A model generated the notes under the pieces. The model was not told the DNA's origin. It saw only the letters and a list, made by a program, of their open reading frames with translations, and made no database searches. Of a stretch of DNA of 64,000 nucleotides, positions 31,714 through 41,382 are shown piece after piece. Source of the stretch: Colwellia sp. TT2012 (lineage in GTDB: Bacteria > Pseudomonadota > Gammaproteobacteria > Enterobacterales > Alteromonadaceae); NCBI RefSeq assembly GCF_001440345.1, contig NZ_LJYX01000021.1, positions 310,001 through 374,000 of the forward strand, in the 5' to 3' direction. Position numbers and translations under genes: made by a program. Each line of letters begins with the position of its first letter. Position 1 is the first letter of the stretch.

Positions 31714-32832
31714 ATGCCTGTATTAACAAACGACAGTGCTAACAACCGTCATAACATTTGTGCTAACAGCAGCACTATCACCAGAGTAAAGAGTAAAAAA
31801 AACGTGACTTTTAAATTACCCTACACATTTCTTAACAAGTATCAGCGCCTACTAATCATTACTGCTTTGCTGCCCTTACTTATGGTGAAGGGCCAAGCTC
31901 AGCAACTGAGCTTTAATAAAACTCAGGTAGAGCAAGGTTATCGTTTTCATTACCAATGGCTTGACCACAGAAAAGTCAAACAAGACATCAGTTTTACCTT
32001 AACATCAGCAGGGTTATTTGAGCGCTTTAGAAACTTTAAAAACTATCAAAATAGTTATGCGCAAAAAACAATTCTTCGCCGTATAAAAAAACATATGCAG
32101 CAAAACCCTATAGCAGGGGTGCAAATACATTATCGGCAGCAACAAAATAATTTTATTATTGAAGCCAGAGGTTTAGATAAAAATAAAGTAACAAAAACCT
32201 ATCAAGAATTAGCGCGAGTAGAGGCTAAAATAACTCGAGAGTACTTACAGGAAACGTATTACCAATCCTTTACCAATCATGAACAGCTCAGTGGCATTAA
32301 GGTAGACCATGTTAGTATAGCTAATGATTCGGTCGCCGATTTAAAGGCTTTAAAGCCGATAATTTTAGAGCAGGTCTCTATTGAAAATATTCGTAAAGCC
32401 ACTAACTATGTCTTGGGTTTTGTGCAAAGTATTCCTTACAATACCTTAGAATCTAGGCTCACCTCTTCAGGTGCAGGTTTTAACCCGCCATTACAGCTAC
32501 TGTGGCAGAATCAAGGAGATTGTGATAGTAAGATGACGTTAACCGCAGCCTTACTTAGAGCTTTGATGCCTAGGATTGAGATGGTATTAATCTATGTTGA
32601 TGGTCATGCCTTTATCGGTATCAATATTCCCGCAAAAGCAGGGGAAGTCACTATTGAATATGAGCAAGTGAATTACCTGTTAGCAGAGCCGACTGGGCCG
32701 GCATTATTACCTTTGGGGAAACTAGCGCCGGAGTCAGAGCTAGCGATTAATCAAGGACACTACATAGCCGAAAATTATCATGAGGTGATAGCAAAACAAC
32801 CAGCAGAGCCCGCCAGTGAACAAGACAAATAA
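31714..32832 (+). CDS. Secreted transglutaminase-like cysteine protease-fold protein
   Basis: I do not recognise a named gene. The 372-aa product has a hydrophobic segment (about 46-60) ending at an AQA site, so it is probably exported. The C-terminal half resembles a transglutaminase-like fold: Cys270 in NQGDCDSKMTLTAALLRAL, His298 in YVDGHAFIGI, and an acidic residue in LLAEPTGP form a plausible Cys-His-acid set. With the ATG at 31714 the signal peptide has an unusually long 45-aa lead; a GTG at 31804 would give a normal one, so the start is uncertain. It diverges from the dehydrogenase and converges on the DyP gene. Confidence 0.72.
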   Translation: MPVLTNDSANNRHNICANSSTITRVKSKKNVTFKLPYTFLNKYQRLLIITALLPLLMVKGQAQQLSFNKTQVEQGYRFHYQWLDHRKVKQDISFTLTSAGLFERFRNFKNYQNSYAQKTILRRIKKHMQQNPIAGVQIHYRQQQNNFIIEARGLDKNKVTKTYQELARVEAKITREYLQETYYQSFTNHEQLSGIKVDHVSIANDSVADLKALKPIILEQVSIENIRKATNYVLGFVQSIPYNTLESRLTSSGAGFNPPLQLLWQNQGDCDSKMTLTAALLRALMPRIEMVLIYVDGHAFIGINIPAKAGEVTIEYEQVNYLLAEPTGPALLPLGKLAPESELAINQGHYIAENYHEVIAKQPAEPASEQDK

Positions 32833-32865
32833 AGGGCCCGTGCTGTTAAGCTAAGGTGGTTGCTA

Positions 32866-33795
32866 TTAGTCAATATCAGCCACATGAGCAAGGAAATTTA
32901 AACTAGGGGCAAAAAAGGCGCTACCCGTTTCAGCTTGGGTATATTTAAGTAAATGATCCACATTACCATGACCATCGCCATGGATCATACTATGAAGCAT
33001 AAGCTCAAAGGGCTTGGGTGACTGACAATAGGAAACAAAAAACAGCCCTTTACGCTTCATGTCACCATAAGGCATACTTTGCCTAACAATTTCAATACTA
33101 TTACCGTGATCATCTTTAAGGCTAGTGCGTTTAGTGTGAGCTGTTAGCGCCTTATCAGCACTCTCATATTCAATGTTATCTAGCTTAGTTCGACCATAAA
33201 CATCTTCTTGCTCATGCTCAGCAAGCGAGTCCCACAGTGTTAAGTTATGCTGATAACGCTGGGTATGTAAATAGCTACCACCAGCAAAACCACTATCATC
33301 TTGCTCTTTCACCAGAGCCACTTCACGGCGGTGCAGTCCTTGTGGGTTCTCAGTGCCATCAACAAAACCTGTTAAGTCTCTGCCATCTAAAAATCTAAAC
33401 GCTTGTACTTGCTCTATTAGCTCAACACTATCACCCAATAGCTGACAGACCTTAGTACTGACAATATGATTCACATCAGCGCGATCACTACGGATTTCTA
33501 CATAAATATCATAACTATTGGTTGGTGCAACTCGATCACCACTATGCATTACGGGAAAGGGGGCTAATAAAGCTGGACGTGCACGGGGATAAAACTCATC
33601 CCAATAAGCTTCACCTATGGCGATAACACCAATAAGATTTGCCTCAGAAAACTGCTCGGCATAATTTTCAAATAACGTAGGTAAACGTGAGATTGCCGCA
33701 CGAATAAAGGCGTTTTTATTATCTAGGGCATTAAATAATAAATAATTTCCATGCAAGTTTGGTTCAGCGCAAATACCAAATTGTTCTCTAGCCAT
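32866..33795 (-). CDS. DyP-type heme peroxidase (YfeX-like)
   Basis: A heme peroxidase of the dye-decolourising family, cytoplasmic by the absence of a signal peptide. The 309-aa product has the GxxDG motif (GFVDGTENPQG, catalytic Asp146), a probable proximal His220 in AHTKRTS, and a distal Arg in IVRQSMPYG. Length and motifs fit class B (YfeX/DypB). The ribosome site AGGAACGG precedes the ATG. No encapsulin-type gene lies beside it, so it is probably a free enzyme. The physiological substrate is unknown. Confidence 0.9.
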   Translation of the reverse strand: MAREQFGICAEPNLHGNYLLFNALDNKNAFIRAAISRLPTLFENYAEQFSEANLIGVIAIGEAYWDEFYPRARPALLAPFPVMHSGDRVAPTNSYDIYVEIRSDRADVNHIVSTKVCQLLGDSVELIEQVQAFRFLDGRDLTGFVDGTENPQGLHRREVALVKEQDDSGFAGGSYLHTQRYQHNLTLWDSLAEHEQEDVYGRTKLDNIEYESADKALTAHTKRTSLKDDHGNSIEIVRQSMPYGDMKRKGLFFVSYCQSPKPFELMLHSMIHGDGHGNVDHLLKYTQAETGSAFFAPSLNFLAHVADID

Positions 33796-33904
33796 GTTCC
33801 GTTCCTGTTAACGTCTTTTATATTGCAAGCTTATAATGCCAGTATTGTACACAATAAAGTTTGTCTTACCATGATGTTGGGAGAAAAGCTTAATAGACTG
33901 AGTA

Positions 33905-34825
33905 TTAGTTCACCTTCCATAAACCTTTATCGTTAATACACATTAGCTCTTTGAGGGTTTCTTTTTCTTTGCCAAAAAGATTATTAAAGGTGACATTAAA
34001 ACATTGCCGTTTATTACGAATCGTCATTTTTCCTTTAATAATGATACCGTGATTACCGCTGGCAACATTTTGCCATAGCGACTTGTTTTGCTTACTATCA
34101 TTAAGTAAAACAACAACTTTTTCTTGCATCAAGGCAACGTCTTGCGCCGTTAAATACTTAGCAGAGCGAGAGTTCACATCAACAATACCCGCGAGACCCG
34201 CAACCACCTCAAAAGGCAAAGTAATAACACCTTTGAAAAAACCTGACACTAAACCACTACTCGCTTCCTTGCCAATAGTTTTAGCATCAACGATAGTATT
34301 TTCAATGCGAGAAAGGTACTGTGGAATATAGTCTCTGGAGAGCTCAATTTCTTCCAGATATCGAGTGGAATGAGCTCGCCAACGCGCTACTTCCGCAGTG
34401 GTATTATTGGTGGTGTTAACAACATCATCAACGCGTTTAAGTATGGCTGGCATAGAGGCTTGTAATTTTACTACTTGCTGCTCGATACTCGCCAGTTGGC
34501 TTAGCAATGCTGGTAACTGTCTTGAATAATACTCACTTTCCACTATCACTTGCTGCACCACAGGCAGTGACGCTGCCACTTGTGATAAAATCTCAGGGGC
34601 TTGCTGCGCAACTAATGCTCTGACTTTAGCCACTTCTACTCTAACTAAAGCAACTTCAGTGACTATGTCAGTAATTTTTGGACTTACCGAGTCTACTGTT
34701 TGCGTGGTTTTCTCAATAACACTGATAATAGCGGGTAGCTGTAGAGTAAACTTGAATAAAGACCAAGCTAAAAAGGCAATGGCTACAGCCAACAAGGCTT
34801 GTGAATAAGAAAATGGCTTCGTCAT
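33905..34825 (-). CDS. Membrane protein with coiled-coil region, function unknown
   Basis: I do not recognise this family. The 306-aa product has one N-terminal membrane helix (about 8-26) and then a long heptad-rich Val/Ala/Glu/Gln helix (about 35-150: ITDIVTEVALVRVEVAKVRA), which suggests an elongated or oligomeric periplasmic part. A short hydrophobic Gly-rich stretch (SSGLVSGFFKGVITLPFEVVA) follows, and the C-terminus is a small beta-rich segment. The ATG at 34825 lies 8 bp past the stop of the hybrid kinase, so the two genes are probably co-transcribed and may act together. Confidence 0.7.
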   Translation of the reverse strand: MTKPFSYSQALLAVAIAFLAWSLFKFTLQLPAIISVIEKTTQTVDSVSPKITDIVTEVALVRVEVAKVRALVAQQAPEILSQVAASLPVVQQVIVESEYYSRQLPALLSQLASIEQQVVKLQASMPAILKRVDDVVNTTNNTTAEVARWRAHSTRYLEEIELSRDYIPQYLSRIENTIVDAKTIGKEASSGLVSGFFKGVITLPFEVVAGLAGIVDVNSRSAKYLTAQDVALMQEKVVVLLNDSKQNKSLWQNVASGNHGIIIKGKMTIRNKRQCFNVTFNNLFGKEKETLKELMCINDKGLWKVN

Positions 34826-34832
34826 AATAATA

Positions 34833-37736
34833 TTACTGCTGCTCAATCAAATAAATTTCATCAATTAGGCAATGGGCCAAGTCATTAATTAGCAAATGAT
34901 CTGGTTTATCTGCCACTAATTCTCTCTTAATTATAATCTCTAACTCTTGTGCTGCTTGGTTAAGTTCAGCAAAGCCAAACATTTGTGCCGCACCCGCTAA
35001 ACGATGAGCAAGGTACGCTATTTTTTCTATCTCATCATTATCATTATAACGCTGCAACTCTCGCTTATCCTGATTAAGATTGAGTTTAAATTGATGAACT
35101 AAATCACTCAAATCAACTTGAGAGAGACTTTGTTCGGCTTTATAAACCACTTCACTGGCCGTTAACCCCAGCCCTGGTGACTCACCTTGCGGATCAGTGG
35201 TGAAATACTTAGCCAGGGTAGCAATAAAATTCTTTCTTTCAATGGGCTTCTTTAAGTGCCCAGTAAAACCGACTGCCAAGTATTGGCTTACTTCATGGCT
35301 CATAGCATTCGCCGTTAAAGCATAGATAGGCTGATGGCAACCTAAAGCACGCAGCGTTTTATAAGCCTCAACACCGTCCATTTCAGGCATTTGAATATCT
35401 AAAAGTATCAACTTGGGCTGATGTTCAAGGCAAAGTTGTACCGCTTCTTTACCATTGCTGGCGACAATAACGTCTAAACCTAAACTGGTCAATAATCGGG
35501 TAATCAAGCGACGGTTATCATCATGGTCTTCAGCCAAAAGTATTTTACCGCTAAAACTCAGGTCAGCAATTTCCACTGGCGGTACATCATCAATGGCATT
35601 ACTCGTGTCATTAATATGTTGACAAGGTAGGGTCAGGCAAAACTGGCTGCCCTTACCTAAAGTACTGGTCACCGCGATATTGCCAGCCATTAATTTTGCT
35701 AGCTGATTTGATAAAGAAAGTCCAAGTCCAGAGCCGCCAAAGCGTCGGCTAATACTATTATCGGCTTGAGTAAATATTTCAAAAATTTGGGCTAAATGCT
35801 CCTTACTCAAGCCTATGCCGGTATCTGAGACAGTAAAAGTCAATTGCTCATGTTGCCATGTGATCGTGAGTATTACCTGACCTTTTTGGGTAAATTTAAT
35901 CGCATTAGCACATAAATTTAGCAATATTTGCTTTAAGCGTAAACTATCGACTTGAATAATAAAGGGTAACGATAATTGATGTTCAATGGTGAATTTCAAG
36001 TTCTTTTGCTGAGCTTGATCGGTAAAAGTATCGGCTAAATCTTGAATTAATTCAGCTATATTCAGTGGTTGTATTTCTAATTCAAACTTATTGGCTTCAA
36101 TCCGACTCAAATCCAAAATATCATTGATTAACTCTAATAAATGTAAACTGTTGCCATGGATAACTGCTATATCTTCTTGGATCTTATCTTTATCAGTATC
36201 ACCATAAATAATGGCTTCCGCATGGCCAACAATAGCGGTAAGTGGTGTACGAATTTCATGACTCATATTAGCAAGAAATTGACTTTTAATTTGGTTAGCT
36301 TGGGCTAATTCATCGGTTAAATCTTCAAGTTCACGGGTCCGCTGTTTAACACGAAATTCTAATTCTTGCGTTAAGCGTTTTTCCAGATAGCGTCGATAGA
36401 TAAAAAACACCACCACTAGAATGAGTACTAAGGCTAAAATGATAAGATTACGTTGCTGCTTTATTTTAGCGGATTGTAAATTCTGCAACTTTCTCCGCTG
36501 CTCCAAATCAACAATCTTTTGATTCAGCTGCACTGACTCAAATTCAGCTAACTTATCATTAAGCAAACTATTAGAAGCTTGCAGATACCTATTTTGATAT
36601 TTTTTTTGTTCGACAAGGGCCTGAGAAAATTTTTGTTGGCTGGCATTGATTAAGGCAGAGATGGCTAAATTTTCAGTGAGTAGTACTTGGTAATCTATTT
36701 TTTTACCAACCGCAATGGAACGCTCAATATATTGCGCAGCCAACCTTACCTCGCCAGAATAAAAGGCAGCTTTAGCTAGGCTTTGCAAACTACCGGCATA
36801 GGCTTTTTGGTGACCTACTGCTTTGCTAACAGCTAATGCCTGCTTGCCATAAAACATCGCTTGCTCAATATCAAAAGTATCATTATAGATTTCTGACATA
36901 TTATGTAATTGTGAAGCAATATCATGTTTATAACCGTGCTGTTGAAAGTATTCTAATGCGGCTAAAATATTTTCTTTGCCAAGCTCAAACTGGCCAGAAT
37001 CTTTATAGGCAACACCTAAACCGGCTCTCGCCGTGGCAACACCATGGCCATCTTTAAATTGCTGACGCTTCTTTATGATAACTTTTAGCATAGCTATGGC
37101 ACTGTCAAAACGTTTTAAGCTGATATGTAAAACAGCAATATTATACCTAACATCAACTTTATCAGTTTCATTGCCATAACGGGCATATAAGGGTCCAGCC
37201 AGTTGATAATTGACCAAGGCTAAATTGGGCTGCCCTAATGAGGTATAAACGAGGGCAATATTATTTAACAAATTTGCCCGTTCAATGGCATAGGTATTAA
37301 CGTCACTGCCTTGATTATCATCATAATAAGCTAATGATGTTTGATAAGCATTTAATGCGGGTTTTAACTCCCCCTTATAATACAATAGTATGCCAAGCAT
37401 TTTATTTGCTTGTGCTGCTAAGCTGGGTAATTTTTCCTGAATGGCAATTTCTTTTGCCTGCTGTACCACGACAATACCTTGATTATATTGATGCAGGGTA
37501 AAAAAAACTTTACCCTGTTGCTGTAATATAGCGACTTTGTCGGCCGCATTAATAGCAGGAGATTTAATCAATTGCGATAGCTCCAGCAAAGCTTGCTTTT
37601 TATCGACTTGCAAGTTAATTTCTTGAAGGTTTTTTTGTAACTGGCTATGCTGTGCCCAAACTGTATTAAGACTGGCTAAATTTGCCAAGGTGAAGATAAA
37701 AAAGAGCAGTATTATTTGTTTTAGTCGTTCCATCAT
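34833..37736 (-). CDS. TPR-containing hybrid histidine kinase with receiver and Hpt domains
   Basis: A multi-domain phosphorelay sensor. In the 967-aa product: signal peptide (1-28), periplasmic TPR-like helical repeats (about 35-400), a membrane helix (430-448), a coiled-coil linker, HisKA with MSHEIRTPL (His493), HATPase with VSDTGIGL and GGSGLGLSL (about 600-705), a receiver domain (731-845, Asp780 in LLDIQMPEMDG), and a C-terminal Hpt domain with YLAHRLAGAAQM (His911). A complete His-Asp-His relay sits in one chain and there is no output domain; a separate response regulator must receive the signal. It is followed closely by the coiled-coil membrane protein. Confidence 0.93.
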   Translation of the reverse strand: MMERLKQIILLFFIFTLANLASLNTVWAQHSQLQKNLQEINLQVDKKQALLELSQLIKSPAINAADKVAILQQQGKVFFTLHQYNQGIVVVQQAKEIAIQEKLPSLAAQANKMLGILLYYKGELKPALNAYQTSLAYYDDNQGSDVNTYAIERANLLNNIALVYTSLGQPNLALVNYQLAGPLYARYGNETDKVDVRYNIAVLHISLKRFDSAIAMLKVIIKKRQQFKDGHGVATARAGLGVAYKDSGQFELGKENILAALEYFQQHGYKHDIASQLHNMSEIYNDTFDIEQAMFYGKQALAVSKAVGHQKAYAGSLQSLAKAAFYSGEVRLAAQYIERSIAVGKKIDYQVLLTENLAISALINASQQKFSQALVEQKKYQNRYLQASNSLLNDKLAEFESVQLNQKIVDLEQRRKLQNLQSAKIKQQRNLIILALVLILVVVFFIYRRYLEKRLTQELEFRVKQRTRELEDLTDELAQANQIKSQFLANMSHEIRTPLTAIVGHAEAIIYGDTDKDKIQEDIAVIHGNSLHLLELINDILDLSRIEANKFELEIQPLNIAELIQDLADTFTDQAQQKNLKFTIEHQLSLPFIIQVDSLRLKQILLNLCANAIKFTQKGQVILTITWQHEQLTFTVSDTGIGLSKEHLAQIFEIFTQADNSISRRFGGSGLGLSLSNQLAKLMAGNIAVTSTLGKGSQFCLTLPCQHINDTSNAIDDVPPVEIADLSFSGKILLAEDHDDNRRLITRLLTSLGLDVIVASNGKEAVQLCLEHQPKLILLDIQMPEMDGVEAYKTLRALGCHQPIYALTANAMSHEVSQYLAVGFTGHLKKPIERKNFIATLAKYFTTDPQGESPGLGLTASEVVYKAEQSLSQVDLSDLVHQFKLNLNQDKRELQRYNDNDEIEKIAYLAHRLAGAAQMFGFAELNQAAQELEIIIKRELVADKPDHLLINDLAHCLIDEIYLIEQQ

Positions 37737-38143
37737 GGGGCTATGTAGCGCTCATTTTTTGCTATTATCGGCTGCCGAATTCTATAGGCAGTATAAAGAT
37801 GAGTATTTATAACATTAATCGCCATTAAAAAACATCCTATCGATAAACCGCCTGTAATACTGACAATGTCGCCGCCTAGAAAAAAACCATAATTTAAATT
37901 AATCATCTTGATAGCGGGCAATATTTACCCCCATAATATTTATTCCCGACCAGTATGGCCTTTCACTTTACCCGGCAACTGACATGTTGACTTAGGTAAG
38001 GCATTACCGACAACAACGCCATAATTAATATGATTTTTTTAATTTAAGGGCTGTTCAATAATAAAAAACCACCGACTAAGCGGTGGTTTTCATAAAATGG
38101 CTCTTGCCTGCTGAGATAACTTTTCTAACTTAACTGAGTTTAC
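37737..38143. other. Non-coding gap between the RND pump and the hybrid kinase
   Basis: 407 bp between the hybrid-kinase start and the RND transporter stop. It holds a terminator at 38065-38090. A 62-codon hydrophobic open frame on the minus strand (37733-37921) touches the kinase start, but I see no support for it as a gene. The kinase promoter should lie in this gap, but no clear match was found. Confidence 0.5.
38065..38090. terminator. Rho-independent terminator after the RND operon
   Basis: AAAACCACCG (38065-38074) pairs perfectly with CGGTGGTTTT (38081-38090) across an ACTAAG loop. On the minus strand it lies 54 bp past the transporter stop and ends in a T-run. Confidence 0.88.
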
Positions 38144-41100
38144 CTACGCTTTAGTGCTATCCGCAGCATCCGTACCAAACAACATTTGTTTAGTGGCGTT
38201 TATAAATCGTCTTGCCAGCATACGCATATCTTCAATGATCAGGTAAAGGCTAGGAATAAACACCAAGGTTACTATGGTGGCAAATAGCACACCAAACGAC
38301 AGTGATACCGCCATAGGGATCACTATTTGTGCCTGAGCACTAGTTTCGAAGAAAATAATGGGTACTAGGCCAATAAAAGTAGTGACTGACGTTAACATGA
38401 TGGCACGAAAACGCTTGGTGCCCGCATGTATTACCGCATCTTTTAATGCCTCGCCACGCTGTCTTGCTTTGTTAACAAAGTCCACCATCACCAGCGAGTC
38501 ATTGACCACCACGCCCGATGCTGCCGCAATACCAAACATGGATAATACGCTTAAATCCAAGCCTAACATCATATGGCCGAATACCGCACCAATAATACCA
38601 AAAGGAATCACGGTCATGATCATGATTGCTTGTGAGTAAGATTTTAAGGGGATAGCTAACAGTGAAAATATAATCATAAACGAAATCATCATGTCACGGA
38701 ACTGCTCCGCTGCACCATCCATTTCTTCCTGAATACGTCCAGACACTTCACTTTTCACTAGAGGATATTTTCTCAGTAACTCAGGAATAAAATTATCACG
38801 AATATCGTTAGCCACTTCAAAGGGCTCTACCTGTTCAGCATCCACTGATGCCCAGACATTGATAGTGCGGTTACCATTTTCACGACGAATGCGAGTAACA
38901 CCATCGGTAAGAATAATTTCAGCCAACTCAGACAAAGGCAATTCCGCACCATTAGGGGCTTGGATCATGACATCATCAACATGGCCAACACTGCTGCGTT
39001 GCTCAAGCGGATAACGTACCATCACCTTAACTTCTTCACTATCACGCAAAATACGCTGCGCTTCTAAGCCATAAAAACTATAACTAACTTGCGAGGCAAT
39101 ATCTTCCAGCGTTAAACCTAAACTATAAGCTAAAGGTTTTAAGGTGAACTGTACTTCCTTAGCACTGGTTTGGCGTGAATCATTAACATCACCAATACCT
39201 TTAAGTGAATTAAGTTTCAGTTTGAGCTCTTGTGCCGCCGCCAGTAACTGAGCATCGTCTTGGCTTTCCAGTCTAAAAGCAATATCACCATCATCTCGGC
39301 CACCGCCAAATAAATTATCACTAATGGTTAGGGATTTAACACCTGGGTAGTTAGGAATTGCCTTACGCCATAAATCGGCCAGCTCAAAAGTGTTGATAGC
39401 TCTATCCTTTGGAATAACTAGCTTGACCATTACTTGACCGTTAGTTCGGCTACGTAAATCAACTTGCATATCGGAGATCATTGAGCTGCCATACTTAGCT
39501 TCAATCTCTTTATCAATTTTATGAATAATACTTTCAATGCTTAATAAGGTCTTTAAGGTAGCCTTTTCTGAGGCATCAATATTCATTTCCACACTGATGC
39601 GAGGAAAATCATGAGGTATCTTAGGTTGGCCAACATAGCGTACTAAACCACCACCAAATAAACCGGCACTTACCAGCATCAAGCTAATAAAAAACATCAG
39701 CACCGCATAGCGATATTCAATAAACATTATTAAGGCGGGACGATAGACATTTTCAATAAAGTTTTTTAATTTAGTATCAATCCAGGCACGAAGCCTATCT
39801 AGCGGGTTTTTCGGATTAAACTTTTTCACCTTCATGTTAACCAAATGCGACGGTAAAATAAGTTTTGATTCAATGAGTGAGAATATCAGACATAAAACCA
39901 CCACGGCCCCAATGGCCTTACCAAAGGCAGCGGACGGACCTTCACCAAAGAGAAAGGGCAGAAACACGGCAATAGTGGTTAGTACACCAAAAGTGGCTGG
40001 CATAGCAACACGTTGCACACCACGAATAACATTGTCTGTGGTATGCCCGTGTTCTTCAATTTCTTCATGGGCACTTTCGCCCATAACGATGGCATCATCA
40101 ACCACTATGCCAAGTACTAAGATAAAGGCAAATAAACTAATAACATTGATGCTGACACCGATAAAGTCCATCGGCATAAATAATAACGTGCCTAAGAAAC
40201 ATACTGGCAAACCCATCATTACCCAGAAGGCTAGCCGTACCCGTAAAAATAGCGCCAACATCAAAAAGACTAAGACCGCACCACTTTTCATGTTGTCGAG
40301 CATCATGTCCAAACGGCCATTGAGGTAATAAGTCATATCAACCCAAGTTTCTAGCTTAACTCCTTGCGGTAAAACCGATGCTTTTTCATCAACATAGCGA
40401 TTGATAATATCGGCAACCTTAGTAATACTTTTATTCTCTGCAGCGCCGATAAAAATAGTGATTGAATTTTCACCATTAAATTTAGAATATTGTAAACCTT
40501 CCTGGAAACCATCATTGATGGTGGCAACCTCACTTAACATGACTTTAGTGCCATCTTCCAAAGTAATAACGGGAATTTGTTCAAACTCATAGCCACGATA
40601 GGCTTGATTTTCCACCCGTAAATTGATATAGCCATTGGCAGCGCGAATCTGCCCGGCAGACATATTACGGGAAAAACTACGTACCGCGTTAGCAACATCC
40701 CTAAAACTTAAGCCGTATTCTCTTAATTTATCTTTACTGACTTCAATTGATATTTCATAGTCTAAGCCACTGTATAACTCAGAAATACTGATGCCGGGCA
40801 GTTGCTGTATTTCATTATGAATTTTACGGCCAAGCTCTTTCAACTCACCATTAGTTAAATCACCATAAAGTGAAATATACATCACTTCCTGACGGAATTT
40901 CTCTCGCTCAACCTTGATTCGCTCCATACCATCCGGAAAACTTGGAATAGCATCAATGGCTGATTTTACCTCTTCCAAGACAACCTGGGCATCATAATCA
41001 AGCTCAACTTCAAACCAACCGTTAGAATAATTTCGGCTAGAATAAGTTATCACTCGCTTAAGTCCTTGCACTGATTTAAGCGCTTCTTCGATCTTAATGG

Positions 41101-41380
41101 TAATACCTTCCTCAACCTCTTGAGGTGCGGCTCCAGGATAAGGTGCATTATATGAAATCCAGTTAAACTCTAACTGGGGAAACATTTGTTTATTAATGGT
41201 CAGTGCCGTTAAGCTGCCACCAATCAAGATAAAAAACATCAATAAGTTGGCAGCGATACTATTACGAGCAAACCAAGCAATAATACCTTTATGAGTATCG
41301 ATATTATCAAGAGGTCTATTCAAATTTTCGCTATCAATATCTTGTTTATCTTCAGGGCTATTCTCTACAGAAGAAGTCAT
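38144..41380 (-). CDS. RND efflux transporter permease
   Basis: An inner-membrane proton-driven pump of the AcrB/HAE1-like superfamily. The 1078-aa product has twelve predicted membrane helices and two large periplasmic loops. Helix 4 carries the paired proton-relay aspartates (LGIVVDDAIVMGE), and the second half has FGIAAASGVVVNDSLVMVDF. It lies 2 bp after its adaptor gene, forming a two-gene pump operon without its own outer-membrane channel, so it presumably uses a TolC encoded elsewhere. The substrate cannot be told from the sequence. Confidence 0.95.
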   Translation of the reverse strand: MTSSVENSPEDKQDIDSENLNRPLDNIDTHKGIIAWFARNSIAANLLMFFILIGGSLTALTINKQMFPQLEFNWISYNAPYPGAAPQEVEEGITIKIEEALKSVQGLKRVITYSSRNYSNGWFEVELDYDAQVVLEEVKSAIDAIPSFPDGMERIKVEREKFRQEVMYISLYGDLTNGELKELGRKIHNEIQQLPGISISELYSGLDYEISIEVSKDKLREYGLSFRDVANAVRSFSRNMSAGQIRAANGYINLRVENQAYRGYEFEQIPVITLEDGTKVMLSEVATINDGFQEGLQYSKFNGENSITIFIGAAENKSITKVADIINRYVDEKASVLPQGVKLETWVDMTYYLNGRLDMMLDNMKSGAVLVFLMLALFLRVRLAFWVMMGLPVCFLGTLLFMPMDFIGVSINVISLFAFILVLGIVVDDAIVMGESAHEEIEEHGHTTDNVIRGVQRVAMPATFGVLTTIAVFLPFLFGEGPSAAFGKAIGAVVVLCLIFSLIESKLILPSHLVNMKVKKFNPKNPLDRLRAWIDTKLKNFIENVYRPALIMFIEYRYAVLMFFISLMLVSAGLFGGGLVRYVGQPKIPHDFPRISVEMNIDASEKATLKTLLSIESIIHKIDKEIEAKYGSSMISDMQVDLRSRTNGQVMVKLVIPKDRAINTFELADLWRKAIPNYPGVKSLTISDNLFGGGRDDGDIAFRLESQDDAQLLAAAQELKLKLNSLKGIGDVNDSRQTSAKEVQFTLKPLAYSLGLTLEDIASQVSYSFYGLEAQRILRDSEEVKVMVRYPLEQRSSVGHVDDVMIQAPNGAELPLSELAEIILTDGVTRIRRENGNRTINVWASVDAEQVEPFEVANDIRDNFIPELLRKYPLVKSEVSGRIQEEMDGAAEQFRDMMISFMIIFSLLAIPLKSYSQAIMIMTVIPFGIIGAVFGHMMLGLDLSVLSMFGIAAASGVVVNDSLVMVDFVNKARQRGEALKDAVIHAGTKRFRAIMLTSVTTFIGLVPIIFFETSAQAQIVIPMAVSLSFGVLFATIVTLVFIPSLYLIIEDMRMLARRFINATKQMLFGTDAADSTKA

Positions 41381-41382
41381 TT

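Noticed and set aside
37733-37921. A 62-codon hydrophobic open frame (minus strand) touching the hybrid kinase start
   Set aside because: No ribosome site, no recognisable family, and AT-rich non-coding DNA easily gives such frames; it may hold the kinase promoter instead.
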